Source: Leptospira adleri
Lineage (GTDB): Bacteria > Spirochaetota > Leptospiria > Leptospirales > Leptospiraceae
NCBI RefSeq assembly: GCF_002811985.1
Contig: NZ_NPDU01000073.1
Location: 1-21,634, forward strand
Direction of reading: 5' to 3'
Length of the DNA stretch: 21,634 nt
Under the pieces are notes generated by a model that was not told the DNA's origin, did not search any database, and saw nothing but the letters and a program-made list of their open reading frames with translations. The position numbers and the translations under genes are program-made. Shown in pieces: positions 1 through 12,341 of the stretch (position 1 is its first letter; every line of letters starts with the position of its first letter).

Positions 1-385
1 GGCTCTCGGTGATATCCTCGACTCTCCGAACAGAAACTCCAGCGAGATACATCTCCATGAGAGCTTCTTCTACCGAACTCTACCTTCGTTTGTATCGATC
101 GATGATCGCCGACTCAAACGGAATTGTTCTAAGTTTCGGAACTTTTAACTTTACTTTTCCGGCTTTTGTTTCGAAGTTTCTATTATACGAACCCGCTCTT
201 GTATCTACTCGATCCGGGTTTCTCTCATACCTTGAGGCTTTGCAGAGTTTATCCGCTTCCTCATCTAAGAGAGCGTTCAGCGTTTCTTCCACTGAGCCTC
301 TTACGAGTTCGCTCAAGTCTTTCTTGAGCTGGGTCTCATCCACCTGGATTACTTTCAGGTGCGCTTTTTCTTCTTCTGCCCTCAT
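1..385 (-). pseudogene. IS256-family (Mutator-type) transposase, 5' part, interrupted by an amber codon
   Basis: DDE transposase of an insertion sequence, cut by the window edge. The frame starts at ATG 385-383 behind a good Shine-Dalgarno (AAAGGAG, about 8 nt upstream). It encodes the typical N-terminal region of IS256 transposases: 'EETLNALLDEEADKL', then 'RYERNPDRVDTRAGSYNR', then 'KLKVPKLRTIPFE...RYKRR'. At 82-80 there is an in-frame TAG. The same frame continues open to the window edge and still reads as family sequence (SSVEEALMEMYLAGVSVRRV), so one nonsense change, not a frameshift, breaks it. The catalytic DDE region lies outside the window. No terminal inverted repeat or target duplication could be fixed in 386-584, so the outer end of the element is undefined. 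Family call is confident; the exact IS name is not. Confidence 0.85.
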
Positions 386-584
386 TGGGGGGTTCTCCTT
401 TTTTTGAATTTGATCGCTACAAACTCAATCGGCAAGGAGAGCCTTCTCATTCATTCTTAAATCTGCGAAAATTTTAGGACGTTATCGGTCTTCTCGGAAA
501 GACCAAAAATCATTCGTTACACAGATCCATCGCGAGCGAACTTTCGAAAACGGCCGAACCTCCGCGTTTCTAAGAAGAATGAGT

Positions 585-1739
585 TCATTTCAAGAACGCT
601 CCATCCAATCTGTTCAGCAAAGAATCTACGTCGAAGGCGCTGTTATTTACGATAATCACGGTCGCTATTTTTTCCTTCGGATAAATTCTTAACTCGCCGT
701 GAAATCCAGCGCCTCCCCCTTCCTTGAAATAATAGATCGTTTCGTTTTTGGATCCGATGTGAAAACCCAGAGTCGTTTCGACCGGCTCGTGCTTAGAGTT
801 CAACTGGCGCTCGAAAAGGAGTTTTACTTCCTTCTCACCTAAAAGTTTGGAATTCTCCTTTAACAAATCCTGAAGAATTTTCGAAACGGCTTGCGCGGAT
901 GCGATCACTCCTCCGAAAGAAGGTCCGTTCATATAATGATCGTTAATCGGCAACCAGCCGTTTTCATAATCTCCGAAGAATTTTTTATCGATCAAAAAGG
1001 ATTTCAGCAGATCGAATACGGACCATCGGCGCAGATAACCTTTCGCATGATGAAAAGAATCCGATATGATAAAATCAGCCTCTTTTTTATCTATGTTCAG
1101 TCCTTCGAAAATATTGGTTCGAACGTATTGTTCAAAAGACGTTCCCGAAACCTTTGCAACGATTCTTCCTAAAAGCCAATAGGAAATATTAGAATAACGG
1201 TATTTAAGCCCGGGCTGAAAATCAAGTTTGGGATATTCGGATAAGATAGAACGAAGATTCGACGCTTCGTCGAAATGATCGTTTTCTTCCCGAAGATGAA
1301 CCCATTTCAAAGGGATGGGATTTGGAATTCCGGAAGTCTGAGATAAAAGATGACGAACCTTTACATCGTTGCCGTAAGGAATTTCAGGCAAATATTTTAC
1401 AACCGGGTCGTCGAGAAAAATCTTTTCTTGTCCGATCAATTGAAGAATCGAAATCGCGGTGATCACTTTCGTCATCGAGTAAATCATCATCGTCGTCCGA
1501 TTTTTGATCTTAGAATTTTTCGCGATATCGGAAAGGCCTTCGCTGAAGTTGAACAATTCCGATTCGGGACTGACGACCACGTATTGAATCGCTGGAAATT
1601 GATCGTTTTCGATTTGCATCCGTAAGAATTCTTTAATAGGCTCGTTTCCGTCGAACGGCTGCTCTTTCATATATCTTCCGCAGTTGCAAAGTAAGAATAG
1701 GAGAACCGGATAAAAAATGATTCGCATGAGTTTGTTCAT
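585..1739 (-). CDS. Lipoprotein serine hydrolase (beta-lactamase/class C esterase fold)
   Basis: 384 residues. Predicted envelope lipoprotein: MNKLMRIIFY start, hydrophobic core at 7-17, lipobox L-C-N-C with lipidated Cys20. It belongs to the serine beta-lactamase/D-Ala-D-Ala carboxypeptidase/esterase superfamily. SxxK is S88-M-T-K91, the second motif YxN is Y182-S-N184, and a GGGAGFHGE stretch with His347-Gly348 stands where the third (KTG or HxG) motif lies. The active-site set therefore looks intact and a hydrolase is expected, but whether it acts on peptidoglycan peptides, esters or beta-lactams cannot be told. An upstream in-frame TTG at 1781 would add 14 residues before the signal peptide; ATG 1739 is preferred because it places the lipoprotein signal at the N-terminus. 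The SD there is weak (GGACAGG). It stands alone; its neighbours are the IS remnant downstream and a 477-bp non-coding stretch upstream. Confidence 0.85.
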   Translation of the reverse strand: MNKLMRIIFYPVLLFLLCNCGRYMKEQPFDGNEPIKEFLRMQIENDQFPAIQYVVVSPESELFNFSEGLSDIAKNSKIKNRTTMMIYSMTKVITAISILQLIGQEKIFLDDPVVKYLPEIPYGNDVKVRHLLSQTSGIPNPIPLKWVHLREENDHFDEASNLRSILSEYPKLDFQPGLKYRYSNISYWLLGRIVAKVSGTSFEQYVRTNIFEGLNIDKKEADFIISDSFHHAKGYLRRWSVFDLLKSFLIDKKFFGDYENGWLPINDHYMNGPSFGGVIASAQAVSKILQDLLKENSKLLGEKEVKLLFERQLNSKHEPVETTLGFHIGSKNETIYYFKEGGGAGFHGELRIYPKEKIATVIIVNNSAFDVDSLLNRLDGAFLK

Positions 1740-1949
1740 CCTGTCCGTCAAAAAAAGAAAATGAATCAGAGCAAAACTCAAGTTGAAAATTTCTCAAAAG
1801 CGTTCGATCGAGTTGTATCCCTAAGCGTTTATCAATTCACACGAAAAGATCCCGATTTTGTATCGCAAGGTCCTTATCTTCTAAGTTAATCTCGGACTTT
1901 TCGTAGCACTAACTTTGCCAAAGAACAGATCGGATTCTTAGGAAAATCT

Positions 1950-2033
1950 GTCGTAAAAACGACAATCCTCGGTGAAAGTCGCGCCCCGCCCGTTTTTTGG
2001 GTGGGGGGCGGGTGGTGGGAAACTCGGAGGATT
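1950..2033. repeat. Nested hairpin element with GC-rich stem and G-quadruplex motif
   Basis: Seen directly: a 5-bp hairpin GTCGT/ACGAC (1950-1963, loop AAAA); then AATCCTC (1964-1970), which pairs with GAGGATT (2027-2033); and inside it a very GC-rich stem of 1982-1991 with 1999-2010 around a T6 loop. The plus strand at 1999-2019 reads G3-T-G6-C-G3-TGGT-G3, which meets the usual G-quadruplex pattern. The outer stem is followed on the plus strand by TTTCTTT, so it resembles a rho-independent terminator or the 3' end of a small RNA, although no plus-strand gene precedes it. Its function is unknown; it could be a transcription barrier, an intergenic repeat family member or an RNA. Confidence 0.5.
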
Positions 2034-2083
2034 TTTCTTTACCGGAAGATCGAGCGTTTTGCAAGTAAAAAGCATCTTCTCGT

Positions 2084-2105
2084 TTTTGTAGGAACTCCTA
2101 CAAAA
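2084..2105. repeat. Palindrome, 9-bp stem (TTTTGTAGG/CCTACAAAA)
   Basis: Perfect 9-bp inverted repeat around the 4-nt loop AACT. Short palindromes of this GTAGGAACTCCTAC type are, from memory, dispersed between Leptospira genes; that recollection is not checked. There is no clean T-tract on either side, so it is not called a terminator. Confidence 0.5.
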
Positions 2106-2216
2106 TTCTTAACGGCCCCGTCCGAATTCTAAATCATACCACGACCTTAGGACTCCATTCTCTCATTTTTCAGACGAGATTTTCGATAAGGCAGTCCTCA
2201 AGGATTCCACGTGACT

Positions 2217-3890
<1,674 letters not shown>

Positions 3891-3946
3891 TCTAAAATAC
3901 TCCTTTTCATCTCCGGAAGAGAAAGCAGTCGTTTTGACCAGGGGAT

Positions 3947-3976
3947 ATGCTATCATCAGGTATTCTATTGAGACAA
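3947..3976 (-). promoter_or_regulatory. Possible sigma70 promoter of the P83/100 gene
   Basis: On the minus strand, TTGTCT (3976-3971), an 18-bp spacer and TAGCAT (3952-3947). It would start RNA near 3940 and give a leader of about 50 nt. The match is only moderate. No equally good plus-strand promoter for serC was found in 3891-4052; TTGACC at 3934 has no -10 at a normal distance. Confidence 0.3.
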
Positions 3977-4052
3977 GGATTTTTCCCAATCCGGAGTCTT
4001 CTTTCCGAGAAGAAAGTTGATCCCCAAACTCCCCTTTGCAACCTTATCCTAT

Positions 4053-5143
<1,091 letters not shown>

Positions 5144-5147
<4 letters not shown>

Positions 5148-5731
5148 AAATTCTGCGAACCGGAAGAATTCTTTACACCCTGTTTTTTTTAGGAACGTTA
5201 ACCGGAAGCGTTCAGGCTTCCGGTTTGAACTTTCTCACACAACTTCCGATTCAAGATTGTTTTACGAACGAGGCGGCGTCTTCCGAACTCTCGAACCTTT
5301 TCAAATCCACGATTTCTCTGGAAGAAAAAAAGAGGATCGCGGAAACGATAGCGCACAAGGAAGGACGTTCCCGATTTCAATCAGTGAACTGCATTCAAAA
5401 TAAAAAACTTTCAGAAGCGGAATACACGATTCTATTTTCGGAATGGGATCGTCACCTTGCCGGCTTCTTAGAATTAAATTCTTATTACGAAAACTATATC
5501 CTATCGGATGAAAAAACGAGATCTCTCAATTCCATAGAATGGGAACTTCTCACGACCCATCTCAAACAAAAACGAGAACTCCTTGCGAGATTGAACGACG
5601 CGACCGCGTATGCGCTCAAAGGAGAAAAGGTCTCCGAAGAAAACTTCTCCATGATCTATCTTTCGCTCTTTTTACTTCAGGTCGAATTTTGGGACGCGAT
5701 GCCCAAAACTTACAAAGAATCCGTTTTGTAG
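5144..5731 (+). CDS. Hypothetical exported protein coupled to serC
   Basis: 195 residues, not recognised. It has an N-terminal signal sequence ([26 protein letters not shown], likely cleaved near Ala25), so the product is periplasmic or outer-envelope. The mature part is mostly predicted helix, strongly charged, with two Cys (39 and 83) that could form a disulfide. The start codon overlaps the serC stop (ATGA), which fixes the start and indicates translational coupling, although there is no evident functional link to serine synthesis. An 87-bp gap separates it from rpiB. Confidence 0.75.
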
Positions 5732-5818
5732 AATTCTTCGATTCCCGCTTTTGACAATAAAACGAAGAATTATTTGCTTGAATCCTGAGTTCGGTCGGGA
5801 CATAAACAAATATAGGAT

Positions 5819-6256
<438 letters not shown>

Positions 6257-6267
6257 TTAAAAACCGG

Positions 6268-8049
6268 ATGGGATGGATTACAAATTCTAAAGTTCCGTTA
6301 GTCGTCCTTCCGGTCTTCGTTTTATTCTCGTTCTCCGCTCTTTTTTCGGAAACCAAAGTCCTTTCTCTTTCGGATCTACAAAGAAGCGGATTGGAACTTA
6401 CCGGAAAAAACGGAGAACAAAAAACCCTCAAGCTGCAAACCCGTGATCGAAGCGCGGGATCCGATCTTTATCTCAATTTCGATTCCGGAGAACCGGCAAA
6501 TCTAAAAGATATATCAGGAAATTATAAAGTTCTTACGTCCTCATTTCTTCCGGATTCCGAAAACGTTCTCCACGCGAAAAGAAGCGCGCGATTTTCCGGA
6601 AAAAGAACCGGTATAAGAATCGCTCATTCCAATTCGGGAGTTCTTACGTCCAAAGACTTGACCGAAGAATTTTACATCGCATTCAGCATTCTTCCGGGGA
6701 CCGTAGAAAAAGACGCAACCTTGATTTCAAAACTTTATGAAACTTCAGGAAACACGTACGGCTGGGATCTCAAAATAGCGGACGACAAACTCAAAGCGGG
6801 CTTTCATTCCTTTTTCGAAACGGAGGAAAAAAGATTTCTCTCTCTCCAACTTGTATCGAATACGATTCTTAAAAAAAATCAATGGAACAGAATTGTTCTC
6901 TATTTTAATCCCTCCGAAAGAGAGATCGTATTGTATCTGAACGGAAAAGAATCCGCGAGAGGATCCATTCCCGCGAATAAAAATTTGATAAGAATGGGAT
7001 TTCATCCCGAAGATACGACTTCCTTTCGAATCGCGAGTTCCTATTACGGATGGATGGAAAACTTCGCGGTGTTTAGAGGAAAACCCGATCCGGGCGCGGA
7101 AGACGTATCGTTCTCCGCGCAAAACTTTGATCCCGACACGCACACGACCCAATCCAAATTCGGAACCGCGATTTCTCCCGTTTACAAAAGCAAATATTCC
7201 AGCGCTTTCCTGGAAGAAATCGAACTGAAGGCAGTCGTTCCCAAATCCTCGGCGATGGAGCTTTACTTCCGAGTATCGCCCACGACTTTTCATCCGACTT
7301 CGGAAGGTCCCGCTTGGATCGCCGTTGACTTAAGAAAATTAGAATCTTTTAAACTAGATACTTTGGATCCGGACTCGTATAGGATTTCACTCAAGAATTC
7401 TCTGAAAAAGTTTTTAGGAATTTCGGAAAACAGGGAGGACTTGCTTCCGTTTCGATACTATCAATGGAGAATCAAGTTCAAGTCCGATCCGAGCGGAAAT
7501 CAAACTCCCGAACTGAAAAATTTGACTCTTACGTATCGGGAGACGATTCCTCCGGTTCGTCCTTTGGGATTGAAGGTCGCAGAGAATACGATCGACGACT
7601 CGGGGCCTAGCGTTTGTTTGAGCTGGAAATCCAATCCGGAAAGGGAAGTCATCAACGGAGGAGGTTATTTTATCCACTACGGAATTCATCCCGATAGAAT
7701 GGTCGGAATCGTCCGCGGAACTTATCCTTTGACAAACGAGGCGCCGAATAAAAAAACGAGAACGAAACATCCCGCTTCCGATTATCTCGACCCTATCACC
7801 GGCCTACCCGATGGAAAAAACGCAGGTAGTATTCAAGAATATTATAATAAACTGAATGTTTGTATCGACAATCGCATCATTTCCTTAAACGCTGAAATTT
7901 TATTGGAAAAAAATCAGCTTTTTCTAAAAAAGGGAACGACTTATTATTTTAGAATCAGCGCTTATAACAAGGCCTATCATTTCCAAACCGGAAAAGACCA
8001 AGTTTCGCCTCTAAGCGATCCCGTTGAAGTTTATTTCCTGAGCGAGTAA
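6268..8049 (+). CDS. Large exported protein with LamG-like (concanavalin-type) and Fn3-like domains
   Basis: 593 residues. Signal peptide at 1-27 (VVLPVFVLFSFSALFS core). Residues about 66-271 look like a LamG/concanavalin-A-like jelly-roll domain: 'LYLNFDSGEP' at the start, 'NQWNRIVLYFNPSEREIVLYLNG' in the middle and 'YYGWMENFAVFRG' at the end, a pattern typical of LamG domains in surface proteins. Residues about 300-425 form another beta-rich module ending in 'YYQWRIKFKS...LKNLTLTYRE'. Residues about 427-590 are Fn3-like: 'RPLGLKV...CLSWKSNPE', then 'YYFRISAYNKAY'. Such domains bind glycans or proteins; the ligand is unknown and an envelope or surface position is an inference. It begins 11 bp after rpiB. 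Its last 39 bp overlap, tail to tail, the minus-strand PIN-like gene. Confidence 0.8.
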   Translation: MGWITNSKVPLVVLPVFVLFSFSALFSETKVLSLSDLQRSGLELTGKNGEQKTLKLQTRDRSAGSDLYLNFDSGEPANLKDISGNYKVLTSSFLPDSENVLHAKRSARFSGKRTGIRIAHSNSGVLTSKDLTEEFYIAFSILPGTVEKDATLISKLYETSGNTYGWDLKIADDKLKAGFHSFFETEEKRFLSLQLVSNTILKKNQWNRIVLYFNPSEREIVLYLNGKESARGSIPANKNLIRMGFHPEDTTSFRIASSYYGWMENFAVFRGKPDPGAEDVSFSAQNFDPDTHTTQSKFGTAISPVYKSKYSSAFLEEIELKAVVPKSSAMELYFRVSPTTFHPTSEGPAWIAVDLRKLESFKLDTLDPDSYRISLKNSLKKFLGISENREDLLPFRYYQWRIKFKSDPSGNQTPELKNLTLTYRETIPPVRPLGLKVAENTIDDSGPSVCLSWKSNPEREVINGGGYFIHYGIHPDRMVGIVRGTYPLTNEAPNKKTRTKHPASDYLDPITGLPDGKNAGSIQEYYNKLNVCIDNRIISLNAEILLEKNQLFLKKGTTYYFRISAYNKAYHFQTGKDQVSPLSDPVEVYFLSE

Positions 8050-8427
8050 AACCTTGATCATCTTCTGATTCGGAAGATTTTTATCGATCGTAACAAAACC
8101 GTCCAAATCCTTTTCGATTGCGATCGCCATCTCGTTCCAAATCCATTCCGCGTTACCGAATTCCTTGGATAACTTTTGAGCCAAAGAAAGATTCTCGGAT
8201 TTAAAATCCAGAATTTCCAGACAAAGGCGTTTTATCTGAGTCCAAACGATATCTCTTTGAATAGGATCTTTTTGTTTTTCCAAAATGGGAAGAATCGAAA
8301 TCGTGCCCGTGTAAAATAAATGTTGTCCTCTGATCAGATTCCCGATGGATTCCACAAGAATTGATTTTTGATCGGAAGTCCCTTCGATCAATGATTCGAG
8401 CAAAGACTTGGAAAGGTAGTATTTCAT
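8011..8427 (-). CDS. Degenerate PIN-like protein, partner of the ribbon-helix-helix protein
   Basis: 138 residues. Size, predicted alternating alpha/beta order and gene position resemble VapC-type PIN-domain toxins (RNases). The opening 'KYYLSKSLLESLIEG' aligns with the usual 'xxLLDTSxLIxLLxG', and the tail 'AIEKDLDGFVTIDKNLP' with 'Ale.gl.lvTrDkdf'. However, the first catalytic Asp is Ser6, and no clear Asp stands at the third acidic position; Asp115 (and perhaps Glu50) remain. If it is a PIN protein, nuclease activity is doubtful. It overlaps the upstream RHH gene by 4 bp (ATGA), which fixes the start, and overlaps the convergent LamG gene by 39 bp at the 3' end. Moderate confidence in the fold, low in toxicity. 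Confidence 0.55.
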   Translation of the reverse strand: MKYYLSKSLLESLIEGTSDQKSILVESIGNLIRGQHLFYTGTISILPILEKQKDPIQRDIVWTQIKRLCLEILDFKSENLSLAQKLSKEFGNAEWIWNEMAIAIEKDLDGFVTIDKNLPNQKMIKVLLAQEINFNGIA

Positions 8428-8618
8428 TCTTCTTGTATGGTCGCTAGAATATTGAGAGCTTCCAATCTTTCATAAGAATCCGAACGATAGACTTCGTTTC
8501 TCAAAGATAGTCTCAACATTTCCCCCGCGGAAAGGTTTCTTTTGTCCGCTTCGTTTTTTAAAAGTTCGAGTTCGTCTTCCGTCATGAGTAACTGAAACCG
8601 TTTGTCGACTTTAGCCAT
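8424..8618 (-). CDS. Ribbon-helix-helix (CopG/Arc-like) antitoxin-type protein
   Basis: 64 residues. The pattern fits a ribbon-helix-helix DNA-binding protein: a beta-strand 'KRFQLLMTEDE', helix 'ELELLKNEADKRN', the turn 'LSAGEM' and helix 'LRLSLRNEV', followed by a charged C-terminal tail that in antitoxins wraps the toxin. It would bind DNA as a dimer and neutralise the downstream protein. ATG 8618 shares one base with the stop of the TPR gene (TGATG) and has a strong SD (GAGAGGAG). Unlike usual toxin-antitoxin pairs it has no room for its own promoter directly upstream, so autoregulation at that site is not evident. Confidence 0.75.
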   Translation of the reverse strand: MAKVDKRFQLLMTEDELELLKNEADKRNLSAGEMLRLSLRNEVYRSDSYERLEALNILATIQEE

Positions 8619-9220
8619 CAGTTCTCCTCTCTCATTTCCTTATCATTTTTGAGATAGATTCTAAAATAAATATCCGCGTCCTTCAATTGACCGATCGATT
8701 GATAGATGCTCGCGATATTGTAGTTCGCTTCGTTCAGACGAAAATCATATTTGAAAGATTTCTTAAAAATCTGAACCGCCCTTTCGTCTCGTCCGGCGTA
8801 CCATTCGGCCATCGCCCACAAAAAATGCCATTTCCCAAGATCCGGATCTCTCGGAGTCGCCTGCGAAAGATATTCCAAAACTTCCTCAAAAATTCTCGCC
8901 GATTGAAGATAATTGTTCCGGATCTTTTTTAGCTTTTCCATTCTCGAAAAAACATCCTCGGCGTGTCCAGGTAATTCCAGATCCTTACGATAAAATAAGG
9001 CCCTCGCATACCAGAGTTTAAACGTTAAGTCGGACGGATTTTTTTCTACGTATTTTTCAAGATAAGGAATCGACTCCGTCTCTTCTTCCTTCTCGTTCAT
9101 CTTTATGATTTTTTCTTTCGCAGCTCGATTCCATTCTTTTCGATTTTCTTCGTTTGGAAAAAGAATTTGAACAAAGGATAAGAATAAAATCAGAAGAACC
9201 GTAAAACGGAAAAAATTCAT
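8618..9220 (-). CDS. Exported TPR-repeat protein
   Basis: 200 residues. N-terminal hydrophobic segment MNFFRFTVLLILFLSFVQIL (signal peptide or anchor), then TPR-like helical pairs: 'IPYLEKYVEKNPSDLTFKLW', 'ARIFEEVLEYL', and 'FLWAMAEWYAGRDERAVQIF' followed by 'NEANYNIASIYQSIGQLKD'. TPRs scaffold protein complexes. The long frame reaching 9511 lies over the upstream gene; ATG 9220, 16 bp after that gene's stop, gives a sensible signal sequence and is chosen. The SD is poor, so translation may rely on coupling. It sits in the middle of a five-gene operon, between two membrane proteins and the RHH/PIN-like pair, and may be a periplasmic partner of the membrane proteins (inference). Confidence 0.75.
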   Translation of the reverse strand: MNFFRFTVLLILFLSFVQILFPNEENRKEWNRAAKEKIIKMNEKEEETESIPYLEKYVEKNPSDLTFKLWYARALFYRKDLELPGHAEDVFSRMEKLKKIRNNYLQSARIFEEVLEYLSQATPRDPDLGKWHFLWAMAEWYAGRDERAVQIFKKSFKYDFRLNEANYNIASIYQSIGQLKDADIYFRIYLKNDKEMREEN

Positions 9221-9236
9221 CGTATCAAAACAATTC

Positions 9237-11353
9237 TTAAAGATAGGTGAAAAGATTTTTTCCGTTCTCAGGATAAACATCGACGGTAAAATCGTACGCG
9301 TGACCCGTTTGATCCAAGAAAGAACGAACCTGTTCTTCCAAATCTTTTCTTGTGTACATTCCGAACGCGCCGACTCCGATCCCGAAACACATGTCTTCCG
9401 GTCCGATGATTTCAGAAATCTGAGACATGACTTTTTTACGATCCGATTCCAGCTTATTAAAATCTTTTCCGTGAAATTCGACTTTGAAGGATTTTGTAAC
9501 TCCTCGTTCACCGTCGGTCGCGATTCTCATCATGTGAATTCGAGACGAAACGATATCCCTTTTGTCGCGGAATAATTCGCCCAGGACCTTACGATCGTAT
9601 TCTTCGAAGGCTTTGATCACGGGCTCCAAAGAATGAAAGATCAGATTTTCTATCTCCTGAGCGTTTTCTTCCGTAGGCGGGTCCTTATAAAATAAGAAGA
9701 ATCGAAAGGGGATTCCGAAATTTGAAAGCGGAATCGTAAGAATGGAAATGCAGGATTCCAAATCCGCAAGATCGAATTTTTTACGGAAGAATCGATCGTT
9801 CTTTCTTTCCTCGGTGATTCCGATCAGGGAATAACTACCGGATTCTTTTCCTATGTATTGATCGTCGTAAAGAAAGATCATGTTCTCCGCGGTTTTTTCC
9901 TTCAAACCGTAGGTAACGAAGGGCGTATAACTTCCGTTCCTTCTGTCGTAATAATTGATCGCAAAACCGCTGAGCTTGAGATACGAAAAAACCGAGATAT
10001 AGTATTTTAGAATAAAAGAATATTCTGATTCTAATCCGTAACCTAACTCGTCCAAAACTTCCAGAATTTTTCTCCGATCCCGGATCGGCAGAGAAGCCAG
10101 CCATTTCATATAACCCGGACCTAAATCCAAATGTTTTCCCTGCGCCGGTTCCTCCGGAGGAGCGGGTTGCTCCGCCGGCTTTGATTCTTCTGTCGTTTTC
10201 GGTCTTTCTCCCGGTTGTTCGTTGACCTTCGAGATCAGGTTCTCTAATTCGGAATTGAAAATCTCGGAACGTTTCTTTTCGATCTCAGGAGAAATGACCG
10301 GATGAATTTTAAATTTTTCGGGATCTCGAAGATAGGCGGGAGAAATATATCCCTCTCCCTTGAGTTCGAACGGAAGAACGAAGATAGACGCGCCTCCTTC
10401 TTTTTTAACTTCTTGAAGACTGATCGGCAACGTTTTCAAATCGGAATCTACCTCTTCGGAAGTTAGAGTTCTGATTCCGTCCTGTTTGTCGTTATCGACC
10501 AGTTCCATCGCTTTTTGTTTTGCGAGTTGCAGGCCGTTGACCCCTTTCGAGATCTGTCCGACCAAATCCTGGATTTCCTTTCCTTCCTTATCCGAGAATA
10601 AATCTTTTTTCATTCTCAAAACTCGAATCATAAGATCGATTGAAAGTAAAAGCGCGAGAAAGCCCGATAAAAATAAGAATGGAAGACCTTCGTTCCCCGG
10701 TTTTAAAATCAGAATCCCTTTCAGAAAACCGTAGGTATTTTCCGGTGTCGCATAATAATATCCGATAAAGGAAGCGCTTCCGATTTGAATTCGATTTACC
10801 GCAGTTTCCGAACGATTCCATCCTCCGATCAACAGGGAAGAAATCTGATCGCCGCTCAAACCGTGATATTTTTTTCCGGGCTCGATATAACCCCCGAATT
10901 TCAGATCCGGAATCAAAATCGATTCCGTTCCCGAAAAAGAAACTCTCAAACCGTCATCTCTCAACTCGGCAAGTATCATCCTTTTTTCGTCGGGAACCGG
11001 AAGACAAAGAACCAAAAAGGGTTTTAAATAAAACAAACGACTTGCGCCTTCCTTCAAAGTTTCCGCTAAAAGTTTTCCTTCGGCGTCCTTTCTCGCAGCA
11101 AGCTCGGCTTCGGTGATCAATTTTATGCCGGAAACGATCGGAAATTCCAATTGAAGGTTTTCCAATTCGGAAACGGACTTAACCTCGTTCAAACCGGATT
11201 CCAATCTATGAAGTTCCTCGTTGAAATTCACGAAGACGGAATGGATTCTATTTTTATAATATACTCCTTCCGGAAAATAAGGAACGAACAAATAATAAAA
11301 GAAGGAAAGTACGGATATCGATAAAAGGGAAATTCTAAGTTTAAATCCGATCA

Positions 11354-11354
<1 letters not shown>
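9237..11354 (-). CDS. Two-TM membrane protein with periplasmic domain and cytoplasmic GAF-like region
   Basis: 705 residues. TM1 at 8-26, a periplasmic domain at about 27-222, TM2 at 224-246, a cytoplasmic helical/linker region with a Pro/Glu-rich stretch (378-405), and then a GAF-like domain (about 440-590; 'YYISVFSYLKLSGFAINYYD', 'SCISILTIPLSNFGIPFRFFLFY'). A final conserved-looking module at 600-705 ('RIHMMRIATDGERG', 'CFGIGVGAFGMYTRKDL') remains unassigned. The layout is that of a transmembrane sensor, but no histidine kinase, GGDEF, EAL or methyl-accepting output motif is visible. ATG 11354 overlaps the upstream stop (TGATG) and has the SD GGAGGG. The preceding gene encodes a similar TM-periplasm-TM protein, so the two probably act together. 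Confidence 0.7.
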
Positions 11355-12326
<972 letters not shown>

Positions 12327-12341
12327 ACCAGACAGAAAACT

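Larger units (their letters stand above)
1740..2216. other. Non-coding stretch between two minus-strand genes, rich in hairpins
   Basis: 477 bp with no convincing ORF on either strand. It holds the structured GC-rich element at 1950-2033 and the palindrome at 2084-2105, listed separately. It would be the 3' untranslated region of the P83/100 gene and the 5' region of the lipoprotein gene. I found no clear sigma70 promoter for the lipoprotein gene in it. Confidence 0.6.

Noticed and set aside
487..504. GGTCTT/AAGACC hairpin downstream of the IS fragment
   Set aside because: 6-bp stem with a following A-run instead of a T-run; not a terminator for either strand, and not demonstrably an IS end.
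1737..1781. TTG start at 1781 for the serine-hydrolase lipoprotein
   Set aside because: It would put 14 residues before the lipoprotein signal; ATG at 1739 fits the signal peptide better.
5751..5779. TTGACA before rpiB as a promoter
   Set aside because: No acceptable -10 hexamer at 16-18 bp; the nearest TATTTG is at 14 bp.
9237..9540. Degenerate GGDEF domain at the C-terminus of the 705-residue membrane protein
   Set aside because: Considered because of 'FGIGVGAFGMYTRKDL', but the GGDEF loop, metal Asp and flanking strands could not be aligned; left unassigned.
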